From: JBGSQR01 sp964509295
Lineage (GTDB): Bacteria; Desulfobacterota; Desulfuromonadia; Geobacterales; Pseudopelobacteraceae
Direction: 5' to 3'
Assembly: GCA_964509295.1 (NCBI GenBank)
Contig: CAZDWS010000013.1
Span: forward strand, 1-64,000
DNA length: 64,000 bases
The translations under genes and the position numbers were made by a program. Below, one piece after another: positions 40,973-50,189 of this stretch (positions are counted from its first letter, which is position 1; every line of letters starts with the position of its first letter). The notes under the pieces are model-generated. The model saw only the letters and a program-made list of their open reading frames with translations. It was not told the origin of the DNA and made no database searches.

Positions 40973-43081
40973 ATGCCCAAACCTTCTCCACGCAACCTTG
41001 ACCGACGGCTGCTCCCCCTACGTGAAGGCCGACCACTGCTGATCATGACCGGCTTTTTGCTGACAATCTGCATTACAATGCTGGTTATTTTCCAATCACG
41101 GTTTACCCTGCAGACAGAACTTAGAATCTACGACACAATGCTGGATGATCGCACGTCCAGCCCTAAAAAAGCTGTAACGGTTATGGTTGGAATCGATGAT
41201 GAAAGCCTTGAGGAATATGGGCAATGGCCATGGCCACGCTATCGTCTGGCCAGCCTGGTAAATCAGTTAAAGTCATTGGGTGCCGAAGTGATCGCGCTTG
41301 ACATCCTGCTGCCCGAACCGGACCGGACCTCACCGGAAGTTATTCAGGCTGATCATGGCAGAGGAGTCGTTTCCAGGGCTGAATACAGTCGATCCATAAA
41401 ACGTGATTCTTATTCACTGCAGCTGGCTGACAGCATGGCTGGCGCAAACACAATCCTTGGCTGTTACTTTGAATTTTCCGGTTTCGGCAAGGTTGACAGA
41501 CCAGCCCCCCCGGTCCTTCCCACAGGTATGATTGTTGCCAGCACCAATCCTGTTGAGTTAACCTGGCCCCGACCGATCGGTGCCATCAGGAGCCTGCCTG
41601 TCCTTACTGCAGCAGCCAGCTCCGAAGGGTTTACAAACGCAAAACATGATCTGGATGGAATACTCCGCAGAGTTCCGCTGCTGATGAAATATCAGGATCA
41701 ATTCACTCCGTCTCTGGCACTGGGCGCAACCCTGCTGGCTTCAGACAATCGCAACCTGCGACTTATAAATAAGGGGTCAGAAGCTGTTCTGCTCCTGGGT
41801 GACAGCAGTATCCCCCTGGATCGTTTCGGAAACATGATGATTGACTTTCGGGGCGGGAAAAAATCTTTTCCCTATCTTTCCGCAAAACAGGTTTTAAACG
41901 GATCACTGCCGGAAAAGAGCCTGGCTGGTAAAATTGTCCTGGTGGGAGCCTGGGCAACAGGACTGGGAGACATTCATCAGACCCCGGGTGGAAGACCGCT
42001 AAACGGACTTGAAGTAAATGCAAACATTATCGACAACATTCTATCCGGTACATTTGTCTCCCATCCAGCCTGGGCAAAAGGCGCTGAACTTTTTGCTGTT
42101 CTTCTGTTTGGAATACTGAGCAGCTGGCTGTTCAGCCGTGCAGGATTCATCTTCTCACTGGTTGCTGTTTCCGTATTTGTCTGCGGCGGTTATATATCAG
42201 CTCGCGAACTGCTGCTCACCTCCGGCATTTTCATTTCTCCCCTGCTGCCGATGATAACGCCGGTAATTGTGATGACCATTTTAAGCCTGATGAAATACGG
42301 CATTGAGTCCCGCAAGGTTCTTCAGCGGAATGACGATCTGATTGAAGCCCAGGATGCAATTATCATCAGCATGTCGGCACTGGCAGAAGCCCGTGACAAG
42401 GAAACGGGCCGACATCTCCTGCGAACTCAGAACTATGTAGAAATCCTGGCCCGCCAACTCTCCAAACTACCGCATTACAGCCATCTGGACGAATCCAGCA
42501 TCGACCTGCTGGCGAAATCGGCGCCACTTCATGACATCGGCAAAGTGGGCATACCGGACGCCATCCTCAACAAGCCGGGACCACTTACACAAGAAGAGCT
42601 GGCAATCATGAAGAATCACACGCTGATTGGTGCCAATGCCATTAAAACTGCCATCAGAGGAGTTGCACATCCTGAAAATCTGGATTTTCTACACTATGCC
42701 CAACAGATGATTGCATCACACCACGAAAAATGGGACGGCAGCGGTTATCCGAACGGGTTGAGAGGTACCGATATTCCCCTGGCGGGACGTCTTATGGCGC
42801 TGGCGGATGTTTATGACGCCCTTTTATGCAAAAGGAGCTATAAAAAAACATATTCACATGCCGAGGCAATGGAGACAATTCTGATTGAATCGGGCCGGCA
42901 CTTTGACCCGGAAGTAATTACAGCTTTTGTCGCTAAAAATGAAGAGTTCCTCAGAATATCCCAAATGTTTATTGATGAATATGTCCCGGAAATTGAAGCC
43001 GTGACATTGTATAAATCAGATGTTGAGATACTATTGAATAATGTGAGTACTTCTGATTTGCCGCCAGCTCATTCTCCCTGA
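40973..43081 (+). CDS. CHASE2-HD-GYP cyclic dinucleotide phosphodiesterase
   Basis: 702 codons. N-terminal membrane segment (23-43), periplasmic CHASE2 sensor (about 50-365), three membrane segments (about 370-450) and a cytosolic HD-GYP domain (about 455-680). The HD pair (LHDIGKVGIPD, near 519) and GYP motif (GSGYPNGLRG, near 590) are intact, so hydrolysis of c-di-GMP or 3',3'-cGAMP to mononucleotides is expected. Genes upstream are controlled by a GEMM riboswitch, giving a feedback loop: the ligand can change production of an enzyme that destroys it. The kinase at 43144 starts 62 bases downstream. Confidence 0.93.
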   Translation: MPKPSPRNLDRRLLPLREGRPLLIMTGFLLTICITMLVIFQSRFTLQTELRIYDTMLDDRTSSPKKAVTVMVGIDDESLEEYGQWPWPRYRLASLVNQLKSLGAEVIALDILLPEPDRTSPEVIQADHGRGVVSRAEYSRSIKRDSYSLQLADSMAGANTILGCYFEFSGFGKVDRPAPPVLPTGMIVASTNPVELTWPRPIGAIRSLPVLTAAASSEGFTNAKHDLDGILRRVPLLMKYQDQFTPSLALGATLLASDNRNLRLINKGSEAVLLLGDSSIPLDRFGNMMIDFRGGKKSFPYLSAKQVLNGSLPEKSLAGKIVLVGAWATGLGDIHQTPGGRPLNGLEVNANIIDNILSGTFVSHPAWAKGAELFAVLLFGILSSWLFSRAGFIFSLVAVSVFVCGGYISARELLLTSGIFISPLLPMITPVIVMTILSLMKYGIESRKVLQRNDDLIEAQDAIIISMSALAEARDKETGRHLLRTQNYVEILARQLSKLPHYSHLDESSIDLLAKSAPLHDIGKVGIPDAILNKPGPLTQEELAIMKNHTLIGANAIKTAIRGVAHPENLDFLHYAQQMIASHHEKWDGSGYPNGLRGTDIPLAGRLMALADVYDALLCKRSYKKTYSHAEAMETILIESGRHFDPEVITAFVAKNEEFLRISQMFIDEYVPEIEAVTLYKSDVEILLNNVSTSDLPPAHSP

Positions 43082-43143
43082 GGGAGAGAAGTTTGTTTAT
43101 CCCGGATTACCTGTGCAGACAACAAAGGCAAAAGGTGTCTTCC

Positions 43144-45543
43144 ATGAGTCTGGAAAATAAAAATACCACTTATTTCGGTTTAACCGCAAAACCCCGTCCA
43201 ATTATCGCCCTGATGATTCCGCTGCTGGCTTTACTGCTGCAATGGCTTCTGTGGTCATCAATCCAGCCTTTTGTCTGGTTTCTCTTCTATCCCGCAGTAT
43301 TCGTAAGTTCCTGGATCGGTGGCAAGCGCGCCGGATTCGCAGCAACAGCTCTTTCGGCATTAATAGTCTGGTGGTTTTTTATTTCGCCTCAGCACTCATT
43401 TGCTCTTGAGCAACCTGCGGTTGCATTTACAATTATTATCTTTGTCTGCACTGGGATTCTTTTTTCACTGACCCATGACAGCCTCAGAAATGCCAGCACA
43501 CAGGCTTTGGAAGCAATGGCAGCTCTCAGGGATGCCAAGCACCAGTTGGAAGATCGCGTTAAAGCAAGAACTGCTGAACTTGAAACAATTTCAGAATCTC
43601 TCAAAGACAGTGAGAGCCGTTTCCGTTCTGTCATGGAAAATATTCCCAGTGTTGCCGTTCAAGGCTATTCAATCGACGGAACCGTAGTTTTCTGGAACAA
43701 GGCCTCTGAAAACTTGTATGGCTATAGTTCAGAAGAGGCCATGGGAGCCAACCTGCTTGACCTGATCATCCCGCCGGACATGAGATCCGGAGTATCAGAG
43801 GCCATAAACCAGATGAAAACAAGCGGTCAGCCGATCCCCCCCGGAGAACTTCTTTTACGACGGAAAGACGGCACCCTTGTACCTGTATTTTCCAGCCATG
43901 CCCTTGTCAAAAGTATTGATGGACAAAATCAAATGTTCTGCCTGGATATTGATCTGACCAAACAGAAACAGGCAGACGAGGCGCTGCGCGCCAGCGAGAA
44001 AGATGCCCGGGCCATAATCGAAGCGCTGCCAATGGCTCTTGCTATGACCGACCTGCAGGGCAATATCACATATCTGAATCAGGAGTTTATCCAAACCGTC
44101 GGCTATACTCTGGAAGATATTCCTACCTTGGAAAAGTGGTGGCCGCTGGCTTACCCGAATCCCCAATACCGGGAGCGTATATCTGACGACTGGCAAAAGC
44201 AACAGATGGTGGCTAATCTTGTCGACAGGCCGTTTACTCCTGAAGAAAAAAGCATCATGTGCAAGGACGGTGTAGAACGCACCTTCATCTGCTCGGCTAC
44301 TCCACTGCAGTATAACAACACCGGAAGCATCCTGATCTTTTTCTACGACATCACGGAACGCAAACAGCTGGAAGCGGAAAAACTGGATCTGGAACTCCAA
44401 CGTCAACATTCCCAGAAGATGGAGAGCCTGGGTGTTCTGGCAGGTGGAATTGCCCATGACTTCAACAATATTCTGGCCATCATCATCGGTCACTGTTCAC
44501 TGGTGAAAATGAATTTTAAGACCGCCGAAGAGCATGTCCCGTCCATTGAAAAGGCAGCCGAACGGGCTGCCGAGCTGTGTCGACAGATGCTGGCTTATGC
44601 AGGCAAAGCCCAATATGTCCAATCAAGGGTTGATATCACGGCACTTGTGGAGGAAATGGTCAAGCTACTGAAATCCACCATCAGCCAGAATGCAGTGATC
44701 AAATTTCATATGCCGGGCGATATTCCATATATCAAAGCCGATGCCGGCCAGATCAGCCAGATCGTAATGAATCTGATTATAAATGCCGCAGAGGCAATCG
44801 GTGAAGCACATGGTGAAATAGATGTTTCGCTTATAAAATCTGAAATTAAATCTGATACAGAGAAGGACCATCTGGGCAAGCACATACCGGCAGGCAATTA
44901 TATCTGCCTGGAAGTCACTGATAACGGATGCGGTATGGATATTGAGACCAGACAGCGAATTTTTGAACCATTCTTTACCACCAAGTTTACCGGACGGGGA
45001 CTGGGCATGTCGGCAGTGCTTGGAATAATTACCGCACATGGCGGCGCATTACAGATGTTTAGCCAGTCCGGACAGGGCACCACATTCAAAGTTTATCTGC
45101 CGGTTATTACAAGTGACTCTGAAGGAGAATCATTTAAGCAAAAATCATCGGCACCATGGCAGGGAAATGGAACAATACTTTTAGCCGAAGATGAACAGCA
45201 GCTTGCCCTGCTGGTAAAAACAATGCTTAAAAAACTGGGATTTACTGTTATTGAAGCATCAAACGGCAAGGAAGCGTTGGAACGGTATCATCAAAATGCC
45301 GCTGATATCTGTTTGGTTTTAACAGACATGGGTATGCCTGTCATGGACGGTTATGAGTTATTCCATGAGCTGAAAAAACTGGATCCCGATCTTCCGATCA
45401 TCATCTCCAGCGGTTTTGGAGATACGACCGTCACAGCAAAGATTTCCGGCGGAAACATAGCCGGCCTGGTCAGCAAGCCGTACAGCTTTGAACAATTGCG
45501 CAGCGTCCTGAAAAACGTTTTGGAGAACAAAACACACCAGTAG
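43144..45543 (+). CDS. Membrane hybrid histidine kinase (DUF4118-PAS-PAS-HisKA-HATPase-REC)
   Basis: 799 codons from the ATG at 43144, preceded by AAGGTG; a TTG at 43093 is possible but weak. Four membrane segments in a KdpD-type DUF4118 module (about 20-110), coiled coil, two PAS domains (about 155-275 and 285-400), HisKA with H438 (GGIAHDFNNILA), HATPase (NAAEAIGEA, GRGLGMSAVLG) and a receiver with D728 (LTDMGMPVMDG). GGIAHDFNN places it with NtrB-like kinases. It has no output of its own, so it needs a partner regulator. Probably in the riboswitch operon. Confidence 0.92.
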   Translation: MSLENKNTTYFGLTAKPRPIIALMIPLLALLLQWLLWSSIQPFVWFLFYPAVFVSSWIGGKRAGFAATALSALIVWWFFISPQHSFALEQPAVAFTIIIFVCTGILFSLTHDSLRNASTQALEAMAALRDAKHQLEDRVKARTAELETISESLKDSESRFRSVMENIPSVAVQGYSIDGTVVFWNKASENLYGYSSEEAMGANLLDLIIPPDMRSGVSEAINQMKTSGQPIPPGELLLRRKDGTLVPVFSSHALVKSIDGQNQMFCLDIDLTKQKQADEALRASEKDARAIIEALPMALAMTDLQGNITYLNQEFIQTVGYTLEDIPTLEKWWPLAYPNPQYRERISDDWQKQQMVANLVDRPFTPEEKSIMCKDGVERTFICSATPLQYNNTGSILIFFYDITERKQLEAEKLDLELQRQHSQKMESLGVLAGGIAHDFNNILAIIIGHCSLVKMNFKTAEEHVPSIEKAAERAAELCRQMLAYAGKAQYVQSRVDITALVEEMVKLLKSTISQNAVIKFHMPGDIPYIKADAGQISQIVMNLIINAAEAIGEAHGEIDVSLIKSEIKSDTEKDHLGKHIPAGNYICLEVTDNGCGMDIETRQRIFEPFFTTKFTGRGLGMSAVLGIITAHGGALQMFSQSGQGTTFKVYLPVITSDSEGESFKQKSSAPWQGNGTILLAEDEQQLALLVKTMLKKLGFTVIEASNGKEALERYHQNAADICLVLTDMGMPVMDGYELFHELKKLDPDLPIIISSGFGDTTVTAKISGGNIAGLVSKPYSFEQLRSVLKNVLENKTHQ

Positions 45544-45588
45544 AAGTGAAAAACCTGCCTGTTATTTTTCAACCCGTGAAAGCTTAAT

Positions 45589-45621
45589 CTGTCATATTTG
45601 ACAGCAGCGTCATAAATGACG
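45589..45621 (+). promoter_or_regulatory. Two tandem palindromes, putative sigma-54 activator sites
   Basis: CTGTCA-TATT-TGACAG (45589-45604) and CGTCA-TAAA-TGACG (45608-45621): the best examples of the GTCA-N4-TGAC core in the window. Centres are 103 and 120 bp upstream of the -24 element. Confidence 0.75.
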
Positions 45622-45715
45622 GGTTGTTTTGAAAGTTATCTTAGTTCCCAGCCCCACCCATTTAAATTATCAAAGACAAACAACCAGTTACAGCCAACAC
45701 ACCATAGCAGCTCTC

Positions 45716-45730
45716 TGGCGCACAAGTTGC
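45716..45730 (+). promoter_or_regulatory. Sigma-54 (-24/-12) promoter
   Basis: TGGCGCACAAGTTGC with GG at 45717-45718 and GC at 45729-45730; a single mismatch in the -24 box. Start near 45743, leader of about 65 bases. Confidence 0.82.
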
Positions 45731-45807
45731 AACTAATCCAGTCTAACTTAAGAATATATACGTCTGTTTATAAGTATTATATCCGGATGATGAAAAGGAG
45801 ATTAACC

Positions 45808-46641
45808 ATGAATCACATCACTGTCGGACGGGAAAATTCAAGCATCATCAAACTTTATTACAAGGATTGGGGCAGTGGGCAGCCGGTTGTTTTCAGTCAT
45901 GGCTGGCCATTGAACGCAGATGCCTGGGAAGATCAGATGCTGTATCTCAGCTCCCATGGTTTCCGCTGTATTGCCCATGACCGTCGCAGTCACGGCAGAT
46001 CAAGCCAATCCTGGGATGGCAACGACATGAACACTTATGCAGATGATCTGGCTGCGCTTGTTGAAGGGCTGGACCTGAGGAATGTAATTCATGTGGGACA
46101 TTCCACCGGTGGTGGTGAAGTAGCCCGCTATATCGGCCGCCATGGCAGCAGGCATGTTGCCAAAGCCGTGCTGATCGGTTCCGTGTCACCACTGATGCTG
46201 AAAACCAACGCCAACCCGGAAGGTGTGCCGATCAAGGTTTTCGATGAAATCCGTGCCAATGTGCTTGCTGATCGTTCCCAGTTTTTCAAGGATCTGGCAA
46301 CACCATTTTACGGTGCCAACAGAAAAAACTCCAAGGTATCACAAGGGCTGAAAGATTCTTTCTGGCTGCAGGGCATGCAGGCCGGCTTCAAAGGAGTTTT
46401 TGATTGTATCAAAGCTTTTTCTGAAACTGATTTCACTAAAGATCTGGAAAAAATCAACGTACCGACCCTGATAATTCATGGCGACGACGACCAGATAGTT
46501 CCTATCGGCACTTCGGCACTTATGTCAGCCAAGATCATCAAGGATTCCACGCTGAAGATTTATCCGGACGCACCGCATGGCCTGTGCTCAACCCATAAAG
46601 ACCAGCTCAATAAAGACCTGCTGGCGTTTTTCAAGGATTAA
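45808..46641 (+). CDS. Alpha/beta hydrolase, non-heme chloroperoxidase type
   Basis: 277 codons from the ATG at 45808, AAGGAGATTAACC upstream; longer in-frame starts would overlap the promoter. Sequence typical of the chloroperoxidase/esterase branch: VFSHGWPLNADAWEDQM, HDRRSHGRSSQ, nucleophile elbow GHSTGGGEVARYIG, acid in IIHGDDDQIVP, histidine in PDAPHGLCSTH. These act as esterases or perhydrolases that can make peracids from H2O2. It belongs to the sigma-54/palindrome regulon together with CsbD and envelope genes, fitting a stress role. Confidence 0.9.
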   Translation: MNHITVGRENSSIIKLYYKDWGSGQPVVFSHGWPLNADAWEDQMLYLSSHGFRCIAHDRRSHGRSSQSWDGNDMNTYADDLAALVEGLDLRNVIHVGHSTGGGEVARYIGRHGSRHVAKAVLIGSVSPLMLKTNANPEGVPIKVFDEIRANVLADRSQFFKDLATPFYGANRKNSKVSQGLKDSFWLQGMQAGFKGVFDCIKAFSETDFTKDLEKINVPTLIIHGDDDQIVPIGTSALMSAKIIKDSTLKIYPDAPHGLCSTHKDQLNKDLLAFFKD

Positions 46642-46760
46642 AACGTCGGAATTTGAATCAAAACCACTCTGCAGCAGCAGAATCAACCGATCTCAAAGTT
46701 TTCTAAAAAGACACTGGCAGTGTACCGGAGTAATAGACAAAACAATCGAGGTTTAAATAA

Positions 46761-47651
46761 ATGAAAAAACCGGTACCTGTCAAGAACGGCTCACTGGGCA
46801 CTGTGCTTAACCAAAGCAAAAAAATTAAAAATACAGTAACGCAGGCAGCAACTGATCTCACCTCGGTGAATGAAGTTCTGAGTCAGGGCAACAATACCAA
46901 TATTACAATTCAGGACATTAAAGACGCCATCACCCAGAACGAAAATGTGGAACTCACAGTATCCAAAGCTGCAAGCGATTTGAATCAGGTTAACGCCGAT
47001 ATTGCAAGGGAAGTAACTGAACGGGCTGCAATCGAAAGCGAACTTGCTGATACGCAGATGGCTCTGGCAGAAGTGCGTGATGACTTGTTGATATCACAGG
47101 CAAACGAAGAAGATGCCAGAAAAGCAGCTTTTCAAGACCCGTTGACAGGACTTCCCAACCGACTGTTATTTGAACAGAATTTTGAAAACGGATTGGCGCA
47201 AGCAAAGCGCCACAACTGGAAACTTGCCGTCCTGTTTATTGATATCGATAATTTCAAAACACTTAACGACACTCACGGGCATGACATAGGCGACAAGGCG
47301 TTGCAGATTGTGGCAAACCGATTACAGTCTTTTGTCCGCAAAGAAGACACCGTCAGTCGTTGGGGAGGAGACGAGTTTGTCTGTCTGCTGCTGGAGGTAA
47401 AAGAAACGGTCGATGTGGTTCGGCTGGCAGAGAAGATGGTGGATAGAATTGCCGAACCCTGCGATTTTAGCGGAAGAGTACTGACGGTCAAAGTCAGCAT
47501 AGGAATTGCCATATATCCGCTCGATGGAATAACGGCTGACTCCCTTTTTAAAAATGCCGATACGGCAATGTATCAGGCCAAGCATACGGAGCATAGGGTC
47601 GTATTATCCGGCACATCTGTAGCTGTAACACAGCTGCCCGGATTGCATTGA
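46761..47651 (+). CDS. Diguanylate cyclase (GGDEF)
   Basis: 296 codons. No membrane segment. Residues 1-120 are a coiled-coil-like helical region (AASDLNQVNADIAREVTERAAIESEL); residues about 125-285 are GGDEF with DPLTGLPNRLLFE and the active site RWGGDEF. The base-contacting pattern NDTHGHDIGD keeps Asp at the position that is Ser in the Geobacter Hypr-type cGAMP synthases, so c-di-GMP is the expected product. No RxxD inhibitory site is visible just before GGDEF. Single gene between a hydrolase and the DUF748 protein. Confidence 0.92.
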   Translation: MKKPVPVKNGSLGTVLNQSKKIKNTVTQAATDLTSVNEVLSQGNNTNITIQDIKDAITQNENVELTVSKAASDLNQVNADIAREVTERAAIESELADTQMALAEVRDDLLISQANEEDARKAAFQDPLTGLPNRLLFEQNFENGLAQAKRHNWKLAVLFIDIDNFKTLNDTHGHDIGDKALQIVANRLQSFVRKEDTVSRWGGDEFVCLLLEVKETVDVVRLAEKMVDRIAEPCDFSGRVLTVKVSIGIAIYPLDGITADSLFKNADTAMYQAKHTEHRVVLSGTSVAVTQLPGLH

Positions 47652-47783
47652 TAAAGTAACAAAAAGTGTTAAAATTAAAATAAATGAATTAGACCCTGCC
47701 GAGACATGGTCTTGCAGAAAAGGTCACATTTAAAATCACCTTTCGGATAAGAACAAATCCGGCGTTGTTTATCAGGGGTTACC

Positions 47784-49400
47784 GTGACAGAAAACACAAC
47801 AAACAAATCCTGGCAGAAACGGATTCTGGACTCCAAAGGTTTCCGTTGGGGCAGCAGAATACTTATTGCAATCGGTGTAATACTTTTTATCATTTCATTT
47901 TTGCTTGATGAACCGCTGCGCAGTCGTATGGAAACCAGATTAAACCAGGACCTGAAAGGTTATTCGGTCAAGTTATCCGGGCTGCATTTCAACCCGATCA
48001 CCCTGTCGCTGAAACTGAAAGGACTGACTGTCCTGCAGGATGCCCACCCCGTACCGCCTGTCGCTTATTTCCCTGTCATCAAGGCCAGTATCAACTGGAC
48101 CAGCATCCTCTCCGGCAGACTGGTGGCAGAATTCAGACTGGACCAGCCGAAACTGAGCATCAATCTGCAGCAGTTGCGCAACGAAGCTGCCAACAAAACC
48201 TCAATAAAAGAACGCGGCTGGCAACAGGCGGTTGAAGATATCTACCCGCTCAAAATAAACAAGTTAAAAGTCCAAAATGCAAGCATCACCTATATCGATG
48301 AAGACCCCAAAAGACCGCTCATACTGAGCAATCTGAACCTTCTGGCAAGTAATATCCGTAATATCAAATTGCCGGACCAGGTCTATCCTTCTTCGTTTCA
48401 CCTGGATACGGCAATATTCGAAACCGGACATGGCAGCATTGATGGCAATGCAAATCTGCTGACAGAACCTTTCCCTGGCATTAAGGGACGCATCAAGCTG
48501 GACAAGGTGCCGATCGACAATTTCAAATCCGTGTTTGCCAGATCAAATCTGGCTGTTGAAGGAGGATTACTGCAAGCAAGCGGTAATGCCGAATATGCAC
48601 CAAAGATAAAGATTGCCCATCTGGAAACCCTGGAAATACAGGGAATGAAAGTGGACTATATCCATTCCAAAAAAACAGCCATTGTTGAAAAGAAACGGGC
48701 AGTCGCAGTGCGAAAGGCAGCCAGAAAACTGGCAAAAATAGAGGATTTATTGATATATGCCGACCAGGTAAACCTGACCGGATGTACTATCGGACTGGTG
48801 AATGAAGCTGCCCGCAAACCTTATCGCATCTATCTTACCAATACCGATCTGCAGATGAGCAATTTTTCAAATCAACATTCCGAGAAAGCTTCCCAGGTAA
48901 AACTGAAAGCAAAGTTCATGGATAGCGGTCTCACAACAGCTACCGCAACATTCAGACCTGACAAAAAGGGACAGGACATGGACCTTTACCTAAAAATAGA
49001 TGAGACCCAACTGACGGCCATGAATAACCTGCTGCTGACCTACGGCGACTTTGATGTTTCAGCCGGTGTTTTTGCTCTGGTTACGGAACTGCACATCAAA
49101 AACAACAATATTACCGGCTATATCAAACCATTTTTTAAAGACATGAAGGTCTATGACAATAAAAAGGATAAGAAACGGGGTATTCGCCACCAAATGTACG
49201 AAATGATGATCGGCGGGGTTTCCATGCTGCTTGAAAACAGGTCACAACAGGAGGTTGCCACCAAAGCAAATATCAAAGGAAAAGTGGACAATCCGGAAAC
49301 AAGTACCTGGCAGATAGTTGGACAACTGATCAAAAATGCTTTTTTCAAGGCAATTCTGCCCAGTTTTGAAAGGGAAGCTGCCGGTGCAGCTAAACCCTGA
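47784..49400 (+). CDS. DUF748/AsmA-like membrane protein
   Basis: 538 codons, GTG start after AGGGGTTACC. One N-terminal membrane helix (residues 24-42), then a long beta-rich periplasmic part with the DUF748 words RMETRLNQDLKGYSVKLSGLHFNPI and QPKLSINLQQLR, ending with NIKGKVDNPETSTWQIVGQLIKNAFFKAILPSFE. AsmA/DUF748 proteins form lipid-bridging grooves between membranes and are related in shape to TamB (also in this window at 58270). Function in lipid or outer membrane homeostasis is inferred. Confidence 0.85.
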   Translation: MTENTTNKSWQKRILDSKGFRWGSRILIAIGVILFIISFLLDEPLRSRMETRLNQDLKGYSVKLSGLHFNPITLSLKLKGLTVLQDAHPVPPVAYFPVIKASINWTSILSGRLVAEFRLDQPKLSINLQQLRNEAANKTSIKERGWQQAVEDIYPLKINKLKVQNASITYIDEDPKRPLILSNLNLLASNIRNIKLPDQVYPSSFHLDTAIFETGHGSIDGNANLLTEPFPGIKGRIKLDKVPIDNFKSVFARSNLAVEGGLLQASGNAEYAPKIKIAHLETLEIQGMKVDYIHSKKTAIVEKKRAVAVRKAARKLAKIEDLLIYADQVNLTGCTIGLVNEAARKPYRIYLTNTDLQMSNFSNQHSEKASQVKLKAKFMDSGLTTATATFRPDKKGQDMDLYLKIDETQLTAMNNLLLTYGDFDVSAGVFALVTELHIKNNNITGYIKPFFKDMKVYDNKKDKKRGIRHQMYEMMIGGVSMLLENRSQQEVATKANIKGKVDNPETSTWQIVGQLIKNAFFKAILPSFEREAAGAAKP

Positions 49401-49444
49401 TAATCTAACAGTGTCGCAAATACAAAAAGGTTGAAATAAATCGT

Positions 49445-50182
49445 ATGATCAGAAAATCTTTCAATCCGGTTCAGGAAAAAAAGATTATCAAGAAGGTTCC
49501 GTTTTTCACGAAATTCAGCGAAGAGGAATTATCTCTTTTACTTGACAGAACAAACGTCTACAGCTACCGAAAAGATGAAATTATCATTATGGCAAATGAA
49601 CTTATAGAACAGATGTACATTATTCTTAAAGGACGGGTCAAGGTAGTGGACATAACAGTTGATGGCGAGGAAAGGATCATGGCGATTCGCCATCGTGGTG
49701 AATATTTTGGTGAAATGGGCTTTCTTGATGGAAAAACAGACACAGCTACCGTAATCGCATTGGAGTCTTGCAAAGTGCTTTTGGTTTCAAAAAACGTGTT
49801 TGATGAATTTTTTCTTAACAATAACAAAGCGCTCCTGCAAATCATTACTGTACTTTGCAGACGACTGCGTGAAAGCTGGATCTTTAAAGACCTGATCGGA
49901 ACAAATAACGCGGAATCAAAAATAAGGGCAACCCTGGCGCACTACAGCAAGACACTGGGTCGCCACGACAGTACGGGTGTTATTATCAGCACAATATTGT
50001 CCCACCAGAGCATTGCCGACCGGGTCCAAATTAAACGCGAAACAGCCACAAGAGTATTAAGCAAAATGAAAGACCAGCATGAAATTGAAATGGTAGGTCG
50101 GCATTTCAAACTTCTTCCGGTCTTTTTTGAAAAATTCCAGCAATCAAGGTTTTTCAGAGAGCAGGATACAAAACCGGACTGA
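49445..50182 (+). CDS. Crp/Fnr family transcription regulator
   Basis: 245 codons. Cyclic-nucleotide-binding fold (residues about 20-140; MYIILKGRVKVVDITVDGEER, GEYFGEMGFLDGKT) followed by a Crp-type winged helix (SHQSIADRVQIKRETATRVLSKM). There is no N-terminal cysteine set, so it is not an FNR iron-sulfur sensor. The effector is unknown; in the Geobacter lineage similar proteins regulate respiration. It runs convergently to the trehalose operon, only eight bases from otsB. Confidence 0.9.
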   Translation: MIRKSFNPVQEKKIIKKVPFFTKFSEEELSLLLDRTNVYSYRKDEIIIMANELIEQMYIILKGRVKVVDITVDGEERIMAIRHRGEYFGEMGFLDGKTDTATVIALESCKVLLVSKNVFDEFFLNNNKALLQIITVLCRRLRESWIFKDLIGTNNAESKIRATLAHYSKTLGRHDSTGVIISTILSHQSIADRVQIKRETATRVLSKMKDQHEIEMVGRHFKLLPVFFEKFQQSRFFREQDTKPD

Positions 50183-50189
50183 ATCATAC

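Noticed and set aside
47652..47783. GGGGTTACCG before the DUF748 gene as a riboswitch end
   Set aside because: No aptamer sequence upstream; the word is just the ribosome site and start region.
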